From positions 5,766,001 through 5,830,000 of the forward strand of contig NZ_CP134779.1 in NCBI RefSeq assembly GCF_031884435.1: DNA of 64,000 nucleotides, written 5' to 3'. Numbering within the stretch: position 1 is the first letter of the stretch; each line of letters begins with the position of its first letter. This document shows, piece by piece, positions 44,057 to 53,037 of the stretch. The position numbers and the translations under genes were made by a program. The DNA comes from Bosea sp. 685. Its GTDB lineage: Bacteria; Pseudomonadota; Alphaproteobacteria; Rhizobiales; Beijerinckiaceae. The notes under the pieces are model-generated. The model was not told the DNA's origin. It searched no databases and saw nothing but the letters and a program-made list of their open reading frames with translations.

Positions 44057-45442
44057 TCAGCGCAGCTCCGCCTTGACCTCGGGAATGGCGAGCATGTCGT
44101 CGAGCGTCTGGCGCAGGCGCGCGACGATCAGGTCGATCTCGCTCTCGTTGCAGCATAGCGGCGGAGCGAGCCCGATGATGTCGTCGCCGAAGGCCCGGAA
44201 GATCACACCGTTAGCGTAACCGCGCGCGAAGAGATGCTCCGGCAGCCTGGCTGCGCGGGAGAATTTCTCCTTGCTCGCCTTGTCCGCGACGAGCTCGATG
44301 CCGGCGAGCAGGCCGCGCGCCCGGACCTCGCCGACGAGGGGATGATCGGCGAGCGTTGCCAGCTTCTTTTCGAAATAAGCGCCGACACGCTGGCCATTGG
44401 CGAGGATGCCGCCTTCGTCATAGAGCCGCAGCACCTCGAGCGCGACGGCGGCCGAAACGGGATGGCCGGAATAGGTCTGGCCATGGCCGACCGGCCCACC
44501 GTCGGGGGCATTATCCTTGATGCCGTTGTAAATCTTCTCGCCGATCGCGAGCGCACCCAGCGGCGCATAGCCTGAAGTCAGCCCCTTCGCCATCGTCATC
44601 ATGTCGGGCACCACGCCCTCGCCCTCGCAGGCGAACATCGGACCGGTGCGGCCGAAGCCGGTGATGACCTCGTCGGCCAGGAAGAGGATGTCGAGTTCGG
44701 CCGCCGTGTCGCGCATCGCCTTGAGCCAACCCTTCGGCGGCACGATGACGCCGCCGGAGCCTACGACCGGCTCGCAGAAGAAGGCCGCGACATTGTCCGC
44801 CCCGAGCTCCTCGACCTTGGCGCGCAGCGAGGCGACGCTGGCCGCGATCACCGCCGCATCGTCGGAACCGGTCGGGTTGCGATAGGCGTAAGGAGCGGCA
44901 ACGTAGTGCCGGACATGGGAGGGGAAGTCGAAATTCGCATGGAAGGCCGGCAGCGCGGTGACGCCGGCGCCCGTCGAGCTCGAGCCGTGATAGCCGCGCT
45001 CCAGCGAGAGGATCGCCTTCTTCGTCGGCCGGCCGGTGACATTGTAGTAGAACTGGATCAGGCGCAGCGCAGCATCGATCGCGTCCGACCCGCCCAGCGA
45101 GAAATAGATGTGGTTGAGGTCGCCGGGGGTGAGTTCGGCGAGCTTGGCCGCGAGCCTGATCGTGGGCTCGCTGCCAAAACTGAAATAGCCGGTCGCATAG
45201 GGCAGTTCGCGCATCTGCGCCGCGGCCGCCTCGACGATGCTCTCATGCCCATAGCCGACATTGACGCACCAGAGGCCGGCGAAGCCGTCGATCAATTCAT
45301 GCCCGTCCGTATCCGTGATGAAGGCGCCCTTGGCCGACTTCATGATGGTAACGCCGCGCTTCTCATGACCGGCCCAGTTTGCCACCGGGTGGACCCAGTG
45401 CATGCGGTCGAGAGCTTCGAGCGAATTGACGGTCATGGGCAT
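44057..45442 (-). CDS. Class III PLP-dependent aminotransferase, putrescine/omega-amino acid:pyruvate type (SpuC-like)
   Basis: The 461-residue protein begins MHWVHPVANWAGHEKRG after a short lead, as in SpuC-like enzymes. It has YHGSSSTGAGVTALP, LFLADEVITGFGRTG (Asp that holds the PLP nitrogen), MAKGLTSGYAPLGA (Schiff-base Lys) and HGQTYSGHPVSAAVALEVL. It moves the terminal amino group of a diamine or omega-amino acid to pyruvate, giving an aldehyde for the aldehyde dehydrogenase. ATG 45442 or 45436 are both possible. Confidence 0.93.
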   Translation of the reverse strand: MPMTVNSLEALDRMHWVHPVANWAGHEKRGVTIMKSAKGAFITDTDGHELIDGFAGLWCVNVGYGHESIVEAAAAQMRELPYATGYFSFGSEPTIRLAAKLAELTPGDLNHIYFSLGGSDAIDAALRLIQFYYNVTGRPTKKAILSLERGYHGSSSTGAGVTALPAFHANFDFPSHVRHYVAAPYAYRNPTGSDDAAVIAASVASLRAKVEELGADNVAAFFCEPVVGSGGVIVPPKGWLKAMRDTAAELDILFLADEVITGFGRTGPMFACEGEGVVPDMMTMAKGLTSGYAPLGALAIGEKIYNGIKDNAPDGGPVGHGQTYSGHPVSAAVALEVLRLYDEGGILANGQRVGAYFEKKLATLADHPLVGEVRARGLLAGIELVADKASKEKFSRAARLPEHLFARGYANGVIFRAFGDDIIGLAPPLCCNESEIDLIVARLRQTLDDMLAIPEVKAELR

Positions 45443-45487
45443 AGGCCTTGGTGAGTGGATGCTCTGGAGAAGGAACGATCGGGCTCG

Positions 45488-45925
45488 TCAGACCGCGACG
45501 GCCTGGACATAGCCGCCGCGGGCAGCCCGAGGCCTCTCGGGCTGCGCCAGGTCACGCAGATAGCGCCCGGGCGTCACGCCGCAGATGCTCTTGAAATGGC
45601 GCGAGAGATGGCTTTGGTCGAAGAAGCCGGCCTCGGATGCGGCCTGCGCCATCGGCACGCCCTCGCGCAGCAGCGCCTTGGCATGGCGAATGCGCCGGTG
45701 ACAGATGAAGCGATGCGGCGTCAGGCCAACCTGCCGGCGAAACACCGTGACGAAGCGACAGACGCTCAGGCCTGCGAGAACGGCGAGGTCCTCGAGATAG
45801 ACGCTATCCGTGAAATTCCGCTCGATATGGACAAGCGCACGTTGGATTCCGGGATTGATCCCGGGCGGGAGCTTTTCGCCGAAATCAAGAACGGGCTCTT
45901 GCATGGATCCGCTTTCCTCGCTCAC
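45488..45925 (-). CDS. AraC-family regulator, short form
   Basis: The 145-residue protein is mostly the AraC double HTH: YLEDLAVLAGLSVCRFVTVF, then LTPHRFICHRRIRHAKALL and MAQAASEAGFFDQSHLSRHF with the closing GVTPGRYLRDL. There is only a short N-terminal lead (about 35 residues), so the usual sensing domain is missing; many such short forms are real regulators. It lies 45 bases upstream of the aminotransferase gene on the same strand and may be in the same transcript. Confidence 0.88.
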   Translation of the reverse strand: MSEESGSMQEPVLDFGEKLPPGINPGIQRALVHIERNFTDSVYLEDLAVLAGLSVCRFVTVFRRQVGLTPHRFICHRRIRHAKALLREGVPMAQAASEAGFFDQSHLSRHFKSICGVTPGRYLRDLAQPERPRAARGGYVQAVAV

Positions 45926-46125
45926 GGCGCCGGCGCCGCTTCGTCACAAGGCTAGAGGCAAGCCGCCATGCTGTCGGCGGGGTGTGATAGGCTGCGGCGA
46001 TATCCCCTGCGCTATTGGCTCGCGGCGACAGCAGATCGTGCTTCGATGTCTCTCAATCGCGGTTGGCGATCGGCCGATCCGGGCAGTGCTCCCCCGGGCG
46101 CAACGGCGCCGCACGGCGTCGCCGG

Positions 46126-46722
46126 CTAGATCATGCCAGTGATATGGCTGGTGATCAGCACGCGGGGATCGCTCCAGAGCGCATGGCCCTTAGGAAGCTG
46201 CTCCTCGGAGGAGACATCGAGCACAGCAGCCGAAACCTGGCCATCGTCGAGCGCGGCGAGCAGCGCATCCTGATCGAGATGATCGCGGCCGCCCGCGCTC
46301 AGCAGCCTCGCCCCACGCGGCAGTTTCGCAAAAAGCGCGGCATCGAGTCTGATGCGCGCCTCTTCGGCCGGCGGCGGCAGGCACACCAGGATCTCGCTGC
46401 GGGCGAGAAACTCCGCCATCTCGTCGGGACCGGCAGAACAGGCGACGCCATCGATCTCGCAGCGCGAACCGCTCCAGCCCACGACCTGGAAGCCGAAGCC
46501 CGCGAGCTTGCGGCAAGCCGCCTGGCCCAGCGCACCCAGCCCGAGGACACCGACATGGCGGCTCGAAGCGGGCAGGATTCGCATCTGCTGCCAGCCCTGG
46601 CTGCGCTGCATGGCGATATAGGGCACGAGGTCGCGATGCAGCGCCAGAACCGACACGGTGACGTATTCGACCCTGCCATCGACGATGTCCGGCCGGTCGG
46701 ATTTGGAAAGAAGCACCATCAT
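46126..46722 (-). pseudogene. Truncated glyoxylate/hydroxypyruvate reductase A (GhrA)-like dehydrogenase
   Basis: The 198-residue product matches the middle of GhrA-like D-2-hydroxyacid dehydrogenases: VGVLGLGALGQAACRKLAGF (dinucleotide site), LVCLPPPAEEARIRLDAALF, and TSHITGMI where the family has a catalytic His followed by some 25 further residues. About 90 residues are missing at the start, and the protein stops two residues after HITGM. The usual family length is near 310. Either a decayed gene or an odd short protein; decay is more likely. Confidence 0.75.
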
Positions 46723-46740
46723 ATCCGCCTGTTCTGAGAC

Positions 46741-47601
46741 TCAGCCGAGTGCCTGGTTGATCACCGCGTAGAGTTGCGCGGGCCCTGACGGAACCGGTTT
46801 TTCGCCGCGCACCATCGAGGTCACGGGGCCCGCAGGTTTCAGGCCATTCTGCATCAGCCAATCCTCCAGCCCGGTATCCAAGGGAATATCGATCCGCAGG
46901 AACTGGCCGCGTCGTTCATAGAGCCAATGCGCGATCAGAGTTTGCGCATCGCCGCCATTGGTGGCGACCACCGGGCCGATGACATGCCCCCGGCCGAAAC
47001 GGCGCAGGATACTGAAGCCGACAGCTTCGCCGTCTCGCTCCAGCACGATGCATTCGCCGCAAGCGAGGAGCACCTTGAGCGCCGGCTCGCGTGGCAGTCC
47101 CGTTGCCTGCGTATCGAACCGCTCCAACAGCGGCAGGTCATCGGGGCCGCCAAGGCGCAGCGTCTCGCCGGGTTGCAGCACCGACGAGGCGGCGGCCAGC
47201 GATACGCCATGATACTGGAGCACGCCGCCCCAGGGCACGAAGCCGTTCCTGGCATAAAGCGGCTCGCCCGCCACCGTGGCATTGAGCAGCAGCGAGCGCC
47301 CCTGCGTCTGCTCGAACAAAGCGCTCATCAAGCGCTTGCCGATGCCGCCGCCCTGCTGCGCGGGCGAGACGATGATCGAGCCGAGCGTGGCATGGGTCTC
47401 GCCATAGGGCCACCACAGCGCCGTCGCCACGATCTCCTCGCCCAGCGTCGCGACGACGCCATGGCCGAGGCCGATCAACATTTCCCAATCCTCGACGCGA
47501 TGCGGCCAGCCGACAGCCTGCGACAGAAGCTGGCCGGCAGCAGCGTCGGCCAGCGCGACCTCGCGCAGGGTCAAAGCCTCTTGAGGGGCGGTGTCGGACA
47601 T
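46741..47601 (-). CDS. GNAT acetyltransferase with two acyltransferase domains, paralogue 2
   Basis: The 286-residue sister of the protein at 42537 keeps VGWPHRVEDWEMLIGLGHG, ATALWWPYGETHATLGSIIV, SPAQQGGGIGKRLMSALFEQ and RFGRGHVIGPVVATNGGD. ATG 47601 is preferred because GGAG lies 8 bases upstream. It follows a bicupin gene by 41 bases and precedes the broken dehydrogenase on the same strand. Confidence 0.87.
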   Translation of the reverse strand: MSDTAPQEALTLREVALADAAAGQLLSQAVGWPHRVEDWEMLIGLGHGVVATLGEEIVATALWWPYGETHATLGSIIVSPAQQGGGIGKRLMSALFEQTQGRSLLLNATVAGEPLYARNGFVPWGGVLQYHGVSLAAASSVLQPGETLRLGGPDDLPLLERFDTQATGLPREPALKVLLACGECIVLERDGEAVGFSILRRFGRGHVIGPVVATNGGDAQTLIAHWLYERRGQFLRIDIPLDTGLEDWLMQNGLKPAGPVTSMVRGEKPVPSGPAQLYAVINQALG

Positions 47602-47642
47602 GACGAGCTCCATGGCAGGGATCGCGGCGCGAGCGCTCACGC

Positions 47643-48365
47643 TCAGCCCGCGACCTCCTGCACGACATAGAACTTGGCGACATGAACGCTGCTGTCCCAG
47701 GCGCAGGGCGCGCCATGGGCGACGAAGACGCTGTCGCCTTGATCGACACGCGTGACGGTTCCATCCGGCCCGGTCAGGTCGATGCTGCCCGTCACCACAT
47801 GCATCAGCTCATTGAGGCGGTGCGGACGCAAGATCCGGCGATAGGGCGTCGAATCCCAGGTGCCGGCCCGGAAGCGCGTGGCCTCGTCGGTGAAGGCGTT
47901 GAAGCTGCGGCATTGCGGCGTCGGCCCGACCAGCGCCTCGGCCGGCGGTGCAGCGGAGGGCGAAAGCGGCGCATCCGCCAGGATCTCCTGCAGACCGGGC
48001 GCTGCCGAGGATGTGCCGGTCGCAACGCAGAAAACAAGGCGCGTGCCGGGTGCGGCCTCGGCCTTCACCACGGTTCCGCGCGCGATCACGGCGCCGCGGC
48101 CGGGCGAAAGCTCCAGGGCGGCCTTGCCGGGCTCGGCAAGACGCAGATGGCCGGCGACGACCACGACGAATTCGGTGTGCGGAAACGCTGCGCTCTCATA
48201 GGCACCTGCCAGAGTCACCCGGCCGGCAGCCATGGCGTCAGGCCCCGTCCAGGCGATCTCGCGCCCGACGCCGAAGGGGTCGTTCTCGCCCAGCGCGGCC
48301 GACCGGAAGGGCGTGGCGAGCGGCGCATCGCCGGCCCGGTTGAGAAGAAGGATTCCTGAGGACAT
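47643..48365 (-). CDS. Bicupin protein (two DUF861/EutQ-like cupin domains)
   Basis: The 240-residue protein repeats a cupin barrel: FPHTEFVVVVAGHLRLAEPG with GRGAVIARGTVV in the first half, and RLNELMHVVTGSIDLTGPDG with VDQGDSVFVAHGAPCAWDSS in the second. Both halves keep the Glu before the hydrophobic strand. The fold binds small polar ligands or a metal; a sugar- or amine-related enzyme or sensor role cannot be told apart. ATG 48365 was chosen over a longer frame. It is first in a minus-strand set with the GNAT gene. Confidence 0.85.
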   Translation of the reverse strand: MSSGILLLNRAGDAPLATPFRSAALGENDPFGVGREIAWTGPDAMAAGRVTLAGAYESAAFPHTEFVVVVAGHLRLAEPGKAALELSPGRGAVIARGTVVKAEAAPGTRLVFCVATGTSSAAPGLQEILADAPLSPSAAPPAEALVGPTPQCRSFNAFTDEATRFRAGTWDSTPYRRILRPHRLNELMHVVTGSIDLTGPDGTVTRVDQGDSVFVAHGAPCAWDSSVHVAKFYVVQEVAG

Positions 48366-48477
48366 CAGCCGCTGTTCCATCATTCGAGATGTCCCCGAGC
48401 TAACGCGAATGGCCCGGCCGTGATTGGACGGTTTTGTCGGCGCGCGCCGGAACTGTTCCATGCGCAGCCGATCCGGC

Positions 48478-49503
48478 TCAGAGCGTCCGGGTCACCTTGT
48501 TGAGATGCGGGGGATTGTCGGGATCGAGCCCGCGCGCGACCGCAAGCGCGGCAATGCCGCCATAGAAAGCCCGCGCCTGGACCAGCGGGGCGAGCGCGGG
48601 AGAGACGTCAGGCGGCATCGGCAGGGCCGTACCGACATCCGGGCCATGTCCGGCATAGGCGATCTCGGCGCCGAAACGCGCGAGCGCCGCCGCGACGGAC
48701 AAGGTGCTGTCGCGCCCCTCATCGGCCGGATCGAGCACGATCGCCGGGAAGCCGGGGCCGACCAGCGCCAAGGGCCCATGCAGCACTTCGGCGGCGCTGA
48801 AGGCCTCGGCGTGGATGCGGCAGGTCTCCTTGAACTTCAACGCCATTTCCTGCGCGATACCCAGGCCGAGGCCACGACCGATCACATAGAGGCTGGCGGC
48901 ATCTTTCAGCCCTGCGAACATGGGCGACCAGTCGCAACCGCCCGCCTCAGTGAGCAGTCGCGGCGCCTGTTCCAAGGCAGTGACGAGCGCCTCGTCCTGG
49001 CTCCAGGCCGCCGTGAGATGAAGGAAGGCGATGCAGGTGGCGAGGAAGCTCTTCGTCGCGGCGACGCTTTTCTCCGGCCCCGCCCGCAACGGAATCAGCA
49101 CATCGACCAGGCCGGCCAGCGGCGAAGCCTCGTCATTGATGAAGCCGACCACCAGCGCGCCGCCGCGCTTGGCAGCCTCGGTCAAGCGCAAGGCGTCGGG
49201 GCTGTGGCCGGATTGCGAGACGGCGATGAACAGCGCGCCGGAGAGATCGAGCTTGCCGCCATAGACTGAGGCGAGGCTCGGGCCGAGCGACGCCACCGGC
49301 AAGCCCAGCGTCCGCTCGATCAGGTATTTGCCATAGGTCGCGGCATGGTCCGACGAGCCGCGCGCGCAGCTGGCGACAAAGGCGGGCCTTTGCCGGCGCA
49401 AGCGCTCGCCAAGCTCTGCCATGACCGCCGCATTGCCCGTGATCTGCCTTTCGGCGACCCGTGCGGCCTCGGCGGCCTCGCTCGTCAGAAGCGCTTCAGG
49501 CAT
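48478..49503 (-). CDS. SIS-domain sugar isomerase/deaminase (NagB-II/AgaS/FrlB superfamily)
   Basis: The 341-residue protein has two SIS domains like the isomerase half of GlmS: ASCARGSSDHAATYGKYLIE, AVSQSGHSPDALRLTEAAKR, KSVAATKSFLATCIAF, RIHAEAFSAAEVLHGPLALV and end PPHLNKVTRTL. The end resembles NagB-II deaminases. Family reactions on sugar 6-phosphates include removal of ammonia from glucosamine-6-P and deglycation of fructosamine-6-P. It overlaps the PfkB gene by 8 bases and is last in the ABC operon, so it probably acts on the product of that kinase. Confidence 0.9.
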   Translation of the reverse strand: MPEALLTSEAAEAARVAERQITGNAAVMAELGERLRRQRPAFVASCARGSSDHAATYGKYLIERTLGLPVASLGPSLASVYGGKLDLSGALFIAVSQSGHSPDALRLTEAAKRGGALVVGFINDEASPLAGLVDVLIPLRAGPEKSVAATKSFLATCIAFLHLTAAWSQDEALVTALEQAPRLLTEAGGCDWSPMFAGLKDAASLYVIGRGLGLGIAQEMALKFKETCRIHAEAFSAAEVLHGPLALVGPGFPAIVLDPADEGRDSTLSVAAALARFGAEIAYAGHGPDVGTALPMPPDVSPALAPLVQARAFYGGIAALAVARGLDPDNPPHLNKVTRTL

Positions 49504-50443
49504 CGATGCGACCATGCTCCTCGAGCAGCGTCTTGCTGATATCGGCGACCCGGCCGCGAGCGAGCCGCACGCCGGCGCCGCCCACCCCCTGGACGGACAG
49601 CGTCCCGCACGCGATCCCCTCGGCAAGGGCCTGGCTTGGCGGATGGCCCGCAATCCAGGCCGCGATGAAGCCAGCGTTGAAGGCATCGCCCGCGCCGGTG
49701 GTATCGAGAACCGGGCCGCCCTGTGGAGCGGGCAGGTTCAAACTCTGCTCGCGCTGGAACAGTTTCGCACCGGCCGCACCATCCTTGATGACGACGACGG
49801 GGAAATGACGGGCGAGCCGGCGGCCCGCCTGGTCGAGATCCTCGCAGCCGGCAATCGCCCGGGCCTCGGCGGCATTGGGCAGGAAGATATCGGTGCCGGT
49901 CGAGCGCAGGACGAGATCGGGATCGTGGATCAAGGCGTCGTCCCAACTCGGATCGAGGGAGACGGTGAGGCCTGCGAGCTTGGCGAGCGAGACCAGTTCC
50001 GGGCTCTCGGCGAGCGTCGCGAATTCGGCGATGTGCAGATGGCGCGCCTCGGCATCCGCCAGGGCAGCTTCGAGGGTGGTTGGCCGCGCCTTGCCGGCCC
50101 GGCGGGACAGGAAGGCGCGTTCGCCTGCTTGCACCATCACCACGGTGGGTTGCGGCCCGGCGTCGGGCGCCCGCTCGAGCCAGCGCAGATCGACGCCGCT
50201 CTGCTGCAAAGCCGGTGCGATGACCTCCGACAAGGGATCGGTTCCAATGCGCGCGAGCAGAGCCGCCCGCTCGCCCAGCGACGCCAGATGGGCCGCCGTG
50301 ATGAAGCCGCCGCCGCCGGGCACGACCGAAACCTCCTTGGCGAAGCGCTCCTCGCCGAGCCTGGGCAGCGCCTCCAATCCCCGGAAGACGAGATCGCAAT
50401 AGAGTCGGCCGATGCTGAGGACGAGATTGCGTCCGTCTTTCAT
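49496..50443 (-). CDS. PfkB-family carbohydrate kinase
   Basis: The 315-residue protein has the ribokinase pattern: N-terminal VLSIGRLYCDLVFRGL, the GG dipeptide region VVPGGGGFITAAHLASLG, DPSWDD, and the ATP/anion-hole motif LDTTGAGDAFNAGF with the catalytic Asp. The family phosphorylates sugars such as ribose, fructose, KDG and fructosamines (FrlD). It sits between the MalK-type ATPase gene (overlap 4 bases) and the SIS gene (overlap 8), so phosphorylation of the imported sugar is likely. Confidence 0.92.
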   Translation of the reverse strand: MKDGRNLVLSIGRLYCDLVFRGLEALPRLGEERFAKEVSVVPGGGGFITAAHLASLGERAALLARIGTDPLSEVIAPALQQSGVDLRWLERAPDAGPQPTVVMVQAGERAFLSRRAGKARPTTLEAALADAEARHLHIAEFATLAESPELVSLAKLAGLTVSLDPSWDDALIHDPDLVLRSTGTDIFLPNAAEARAIAGCEDLDQAGRRLARHFPVVVIKDGAAGAKLFQREQSLNLPAPQGGPVLDTTGAGDAFNAGFIAAWIAGHPPSQALAEGIACGTLSVQGVGGAGVRLARGRVADISKTLLEEHGRIDA

Positions 50444-51516
50444 AGCGCGCGCTCGCTTGCGGCATCGAACAGCGTCAAGGCGGCCACGGGTGCGCCGAGC
50501 CGCACGGCCGCGCCGACAACCGGGGGCGACTTGGCGGGAGCCGAGGCCAGGATCAGCCCGCCACCGAACTCGACATGGACGAAAGTCTCGGAGCCGAGCG
50601 GCTCGATCACCGCGACAGTGCCGGTCAGCACGAGATCGGCCGGCTCGTCGCCCGCCAGAACGCGCAATTGCTGCGGCCTGACGCCGACAAGGACATCCGT
50701 TGGCACCGTGCCGACGGTGGCGGGCAAAACGACGGGCTTCTCGCCCAGAGCAAGCGTCGCGATGCCGGCCTCAGTCGCCACGCGGCCGGGCAGGACGTTC
50801 ATGGTCGGAGAGCCGATGAAGCGGGCGGTGAACACATCGGCGGGCTTCTCATAGAGCTCCATCGGCGCGCCGACCTGGAGGATGCGGCCGTCGCGCATCA
50901 CGACGATGCGATCGGCGAGCGTCATTGCCTCGACCTGGTCATGCGTGACGAAGACGATGGTGGTGCCGAGCCGCTGATGCAGGCGCTTGATCTCCAGCCG
51001 CATCTGCGCGCGCAATTGCGCGTCGAGATTGGAGAGCGGCTCGTCGAAGAGGAAGACCGTGGGGTCGCGCACCATGGCGCGGCCGATGGCGACGCGCTGG
51101 CGCTGGCCGCCGGACAAGGCCGAGGGCCTGCGCTCCAACAACGGCTCCAGGCCGAGAATGCCGGCGACCTGCTCGACCCGCTTGCGCTTCTCGGCCTTGT
51201 CGAGCTTGGCGGTATGGAGGCCGAAGCCGATATTCTCGGCAACGCTCATATGCGGGTAGATCGCATAGTTCTGGAACACCATCGCGATGTTGCGATCCTT
51301 CGGCTCCAGCCGGTTCACGACCCTGCCGCCGATGCTGATCTGCCCGCCGTCGATGTCCTCAAGCCCGGCGATCATGCGCAAGGTCGTCGACTTGCCGCAG
51401 CCGGAGGGGCCGACGAAGACGACGAACTCGCCATCGGCGACGGTGAGGTCGATGCCGTGAACGACCTGCGTCGCGCCATAGCGCTTGACCAGCCCTTGAA
51501 GTTCGATACCCGCCAT
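50440..51516 (-). CDS. Sugar ABC transporter ATP-binding protein, UgpC/MalK type
   Basis: The 358-residue protein has Walker A GPSGCGKST, Q-loop FQNYAIYPHMSV, signature LSGGQRQRVAIGRAM, Walker B VFLFDEPLSNLD and VTHDQVEAM, followed by an OB-fold regulatory domain (about 240-358). It energises the two carbohydrate permeases upstream in the operon. It overlaps the lyase gene (TGATG) and the kinase gene (4 bases). Confidence 0.95.
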   Translation of the reverse strand: MAGIELQGLVKRYGATQVVHGIDLTVADGEFVVFVGPSGCGKSTTLRMIAGLEDIDGGQISIGGRVVNRLEPKDRNIAMVFQNYAIYPHMSVAENIGFGLHTAKLDKAEKRKRVEQVAGILGLEPLLERRPSALSGGQRQRVAIGRAMVRDPTVFLFDEPLSNLDAQLRAQMRLEIKRLHQRLGTTIVFVTHDQVEAMTLADRIVVMRDGRILQVGAPMELYEKPADVFTARFIGSPTMNVLPGRVATEAGIATLALGEKPVVLPATVGTVPTDVLVGVRPQQLRVLAGDEPADLVLTGTVAVIEPLGSETFVHVEFGGGLILASAPAKSPPVVGAAVRLGAPVAALTLFDAASERAL

Positions 51517-53033
51517 TACGTCGTTTCCATCAGGGCGGCGAAGGCCGCGTCGAGTTCCTGCCGCGCGGCTTGTTCGCGCGCGGCGATATCGGCCGCAGCG
51601 CCATCAGCCGCATCGAGTTTGGCGCGATAGCCCGCCAGCGCCTGGCCCAGCGCCTGCGGTCCCGGCCCGCCGAAGCGCTCGCGCACCGCGACGAAGTTTT
51701 CCGGTGAGACCACGCCCGCGAAATCGCCTGCCGTCAGCGCCGGCTCACGGCCGGTGTGATGGCGGAAGGCCTCGAGGAAGGGGGCATAGCCATCGCGCGG
51801 CAGATCGCCGTCGAGCGCGACGACGGCGCGCGCGACGCTGGCTGCAATCTCATGCGCGGCGCGGAAGGAGAGCCCCTCGCGGCGCACCAGCGTATCGGCG
51901 AGTTCGGTGATGGTGATGCAGGAGCGGCGGATGTTCTCGGCGACACGGCGGCCGTCGACGCTCATCGATGGCAGCAGCGCGGCGAGCAGATCGAGCACGC
52001 GCTCGCCGGTCGCGAAGGCCTGGTAGCCGGCCTCGTTGGTCTCAGCCTCCGCGTCGTTCATGTCGGTGAAGGGGGTGTTGTGGACGACGTCCCTGACCAG
52101 CCGGGCGCGCGCCATCGCCTGCGAAGAGAGATGGCGCAGATGTTCGATCGGCACCGGATTGCGCTTCTGCGGCATGATCGAGGAAATCTGCACGAAGGCA
52201 TTGGGCACGTAGAGCTGGCCGACCTCGAAGGCGGTCCAGACCTGGAGATCCTGGATCAACCGGCCGAGATGCAGGAAGGTGAGTTCGACCGCGCTATAGG
52301 TCGCGGTGACGTAGTCGATCGCGGCGATGCAGCCATAGGAGTTTTCCAGCGGCGCGGCGAAACCCAGGAGATGAGCAATGTGGGCCCGGTCGAGCGGGAA
52401 TCCGGAGGTGGTGATCGCGGCCGCACCCATCGGCGAAAGGTCGAGCAATGCGCGCGCCTGCATCAATCGCTCATGGTCGCGCAGCATCACCTCGATGGCC
52501 GCCGCCAGATAATGCCCGAAGGTCGTCGGCTGGGCCGGCTGGCCATGGGTGTAGGCGACGATCAGCGTCGCCTTCTCGCGCTCGGCCAGGGCCAGCGTCG
52601 CGGTGATCAGCGCGCGCAGCCTGGCCGCAAGCCGGTCGAGGCGCGGCTTCAGCGCCAGCTTGAACAAGGTATGGTCGATGTCGTTGCGCGAGCGGCCGGT
52701 GTGCAGGCGGCCGGTGTCGTCGGGGCTGAGCCGCTTGCGCAACTCCGCTTCGATCAGGAAGAAGAAATCCTCGACCTCGCCGGTATAGCTCAACGCGGCC
52801 GGATCGATCTCCGCATCGATCTCACCCAGCGCCCTAGCGATCCGGCCGGCGGTCGCGCGCGGCAAGATGCCGGTCTCGGCGAGCATGACGAGATGAGCGC
52901 GGTCGATGGCGCGGAAAGCCTCGACATGATGCGTCTTGGCACCGTCGAAGAGCGGGCGCAGCACCGTTTCCTTGTAGACGGGATCGGGGAAGACGGAGGT
53001 GTCGCTCAGGCGCGGATCTGCATGTCTGCTCAT
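51516..53033 (-). CDS. Argininosuccinate-lyase-family C-N lyase in a sugar ABC operon
   Basis: The 505-residue protein belongs to the aspartase/fumarase superfamily: GRLHTGRSRNDIDHTLFKL, AYTHGQPAQPTTFGHYL (catalytic His region) and the signature SSIMPQKRNP with the catalytic Ser loop. It differs from housekeeping ArgH: THGQPAQP replaces THLQRAQP, and the region NSYGCIAAIDYV lacks the SDRD motif of ArgH. It is also longer by about 40 residues. Ethylenediamine-disuccinate lyase is a known relative with a non-arginine role. Position between the permease and ATPase genes (4 base gap and 1 base overlap) suggests it splits a C-N bond to fumarate and an amine or sugar amine. True substrate unknown. 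Confidence 0.88.
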   Translation of the reverse strand: MSRHADPRLSDTSVFPDPVYKETVLRPLFDGAKTHHVEAFRAIDRAHLVMLAETGILPRATAGRIARALGEIDAEIDPAALSYTGEVEDFFFLIEAELRKRLSPDDTGRLHTGRSRNDIDHTLFKLALKPRLDRLAARLRALITATLALAEREKATLIVAYTHGQPAQPTTFGHYLAAAIEVMLRDHERLMQARALLDLSPMGAAAITTSGFPLDRAHIAHLLGFAAPLENSYGCIAAIDYVTATYSAVELTFLHLGRLIQDLQVWTAFEVGQLYVPNAFVQISSIMPQKRNPVPIEHLRHLSSQAMARARLVRDVVHNTPFTDMNDAEAETNEAGYQAFATGERVLDLLAALLPSMSVDGRRVAENIRRSCITITELADTLVRREGLSFRAAHEIAASVARAVVALDGDLPRDGYAPFLEAFRHHTGREPALTAGDFAGVVSPENFVAVRERFGGPGPQALGQALAGYRAKLDAADGAAADIAAREQAARQELDAAFAALMETT

Positions 53034-53037
53034 CGGA

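Noticed and set aside
48478..49503. GlmS glucosamine-6-phosphate synthase
   Set aside because: No glutamine amidotransferase domain; only the two SIS domains exist.
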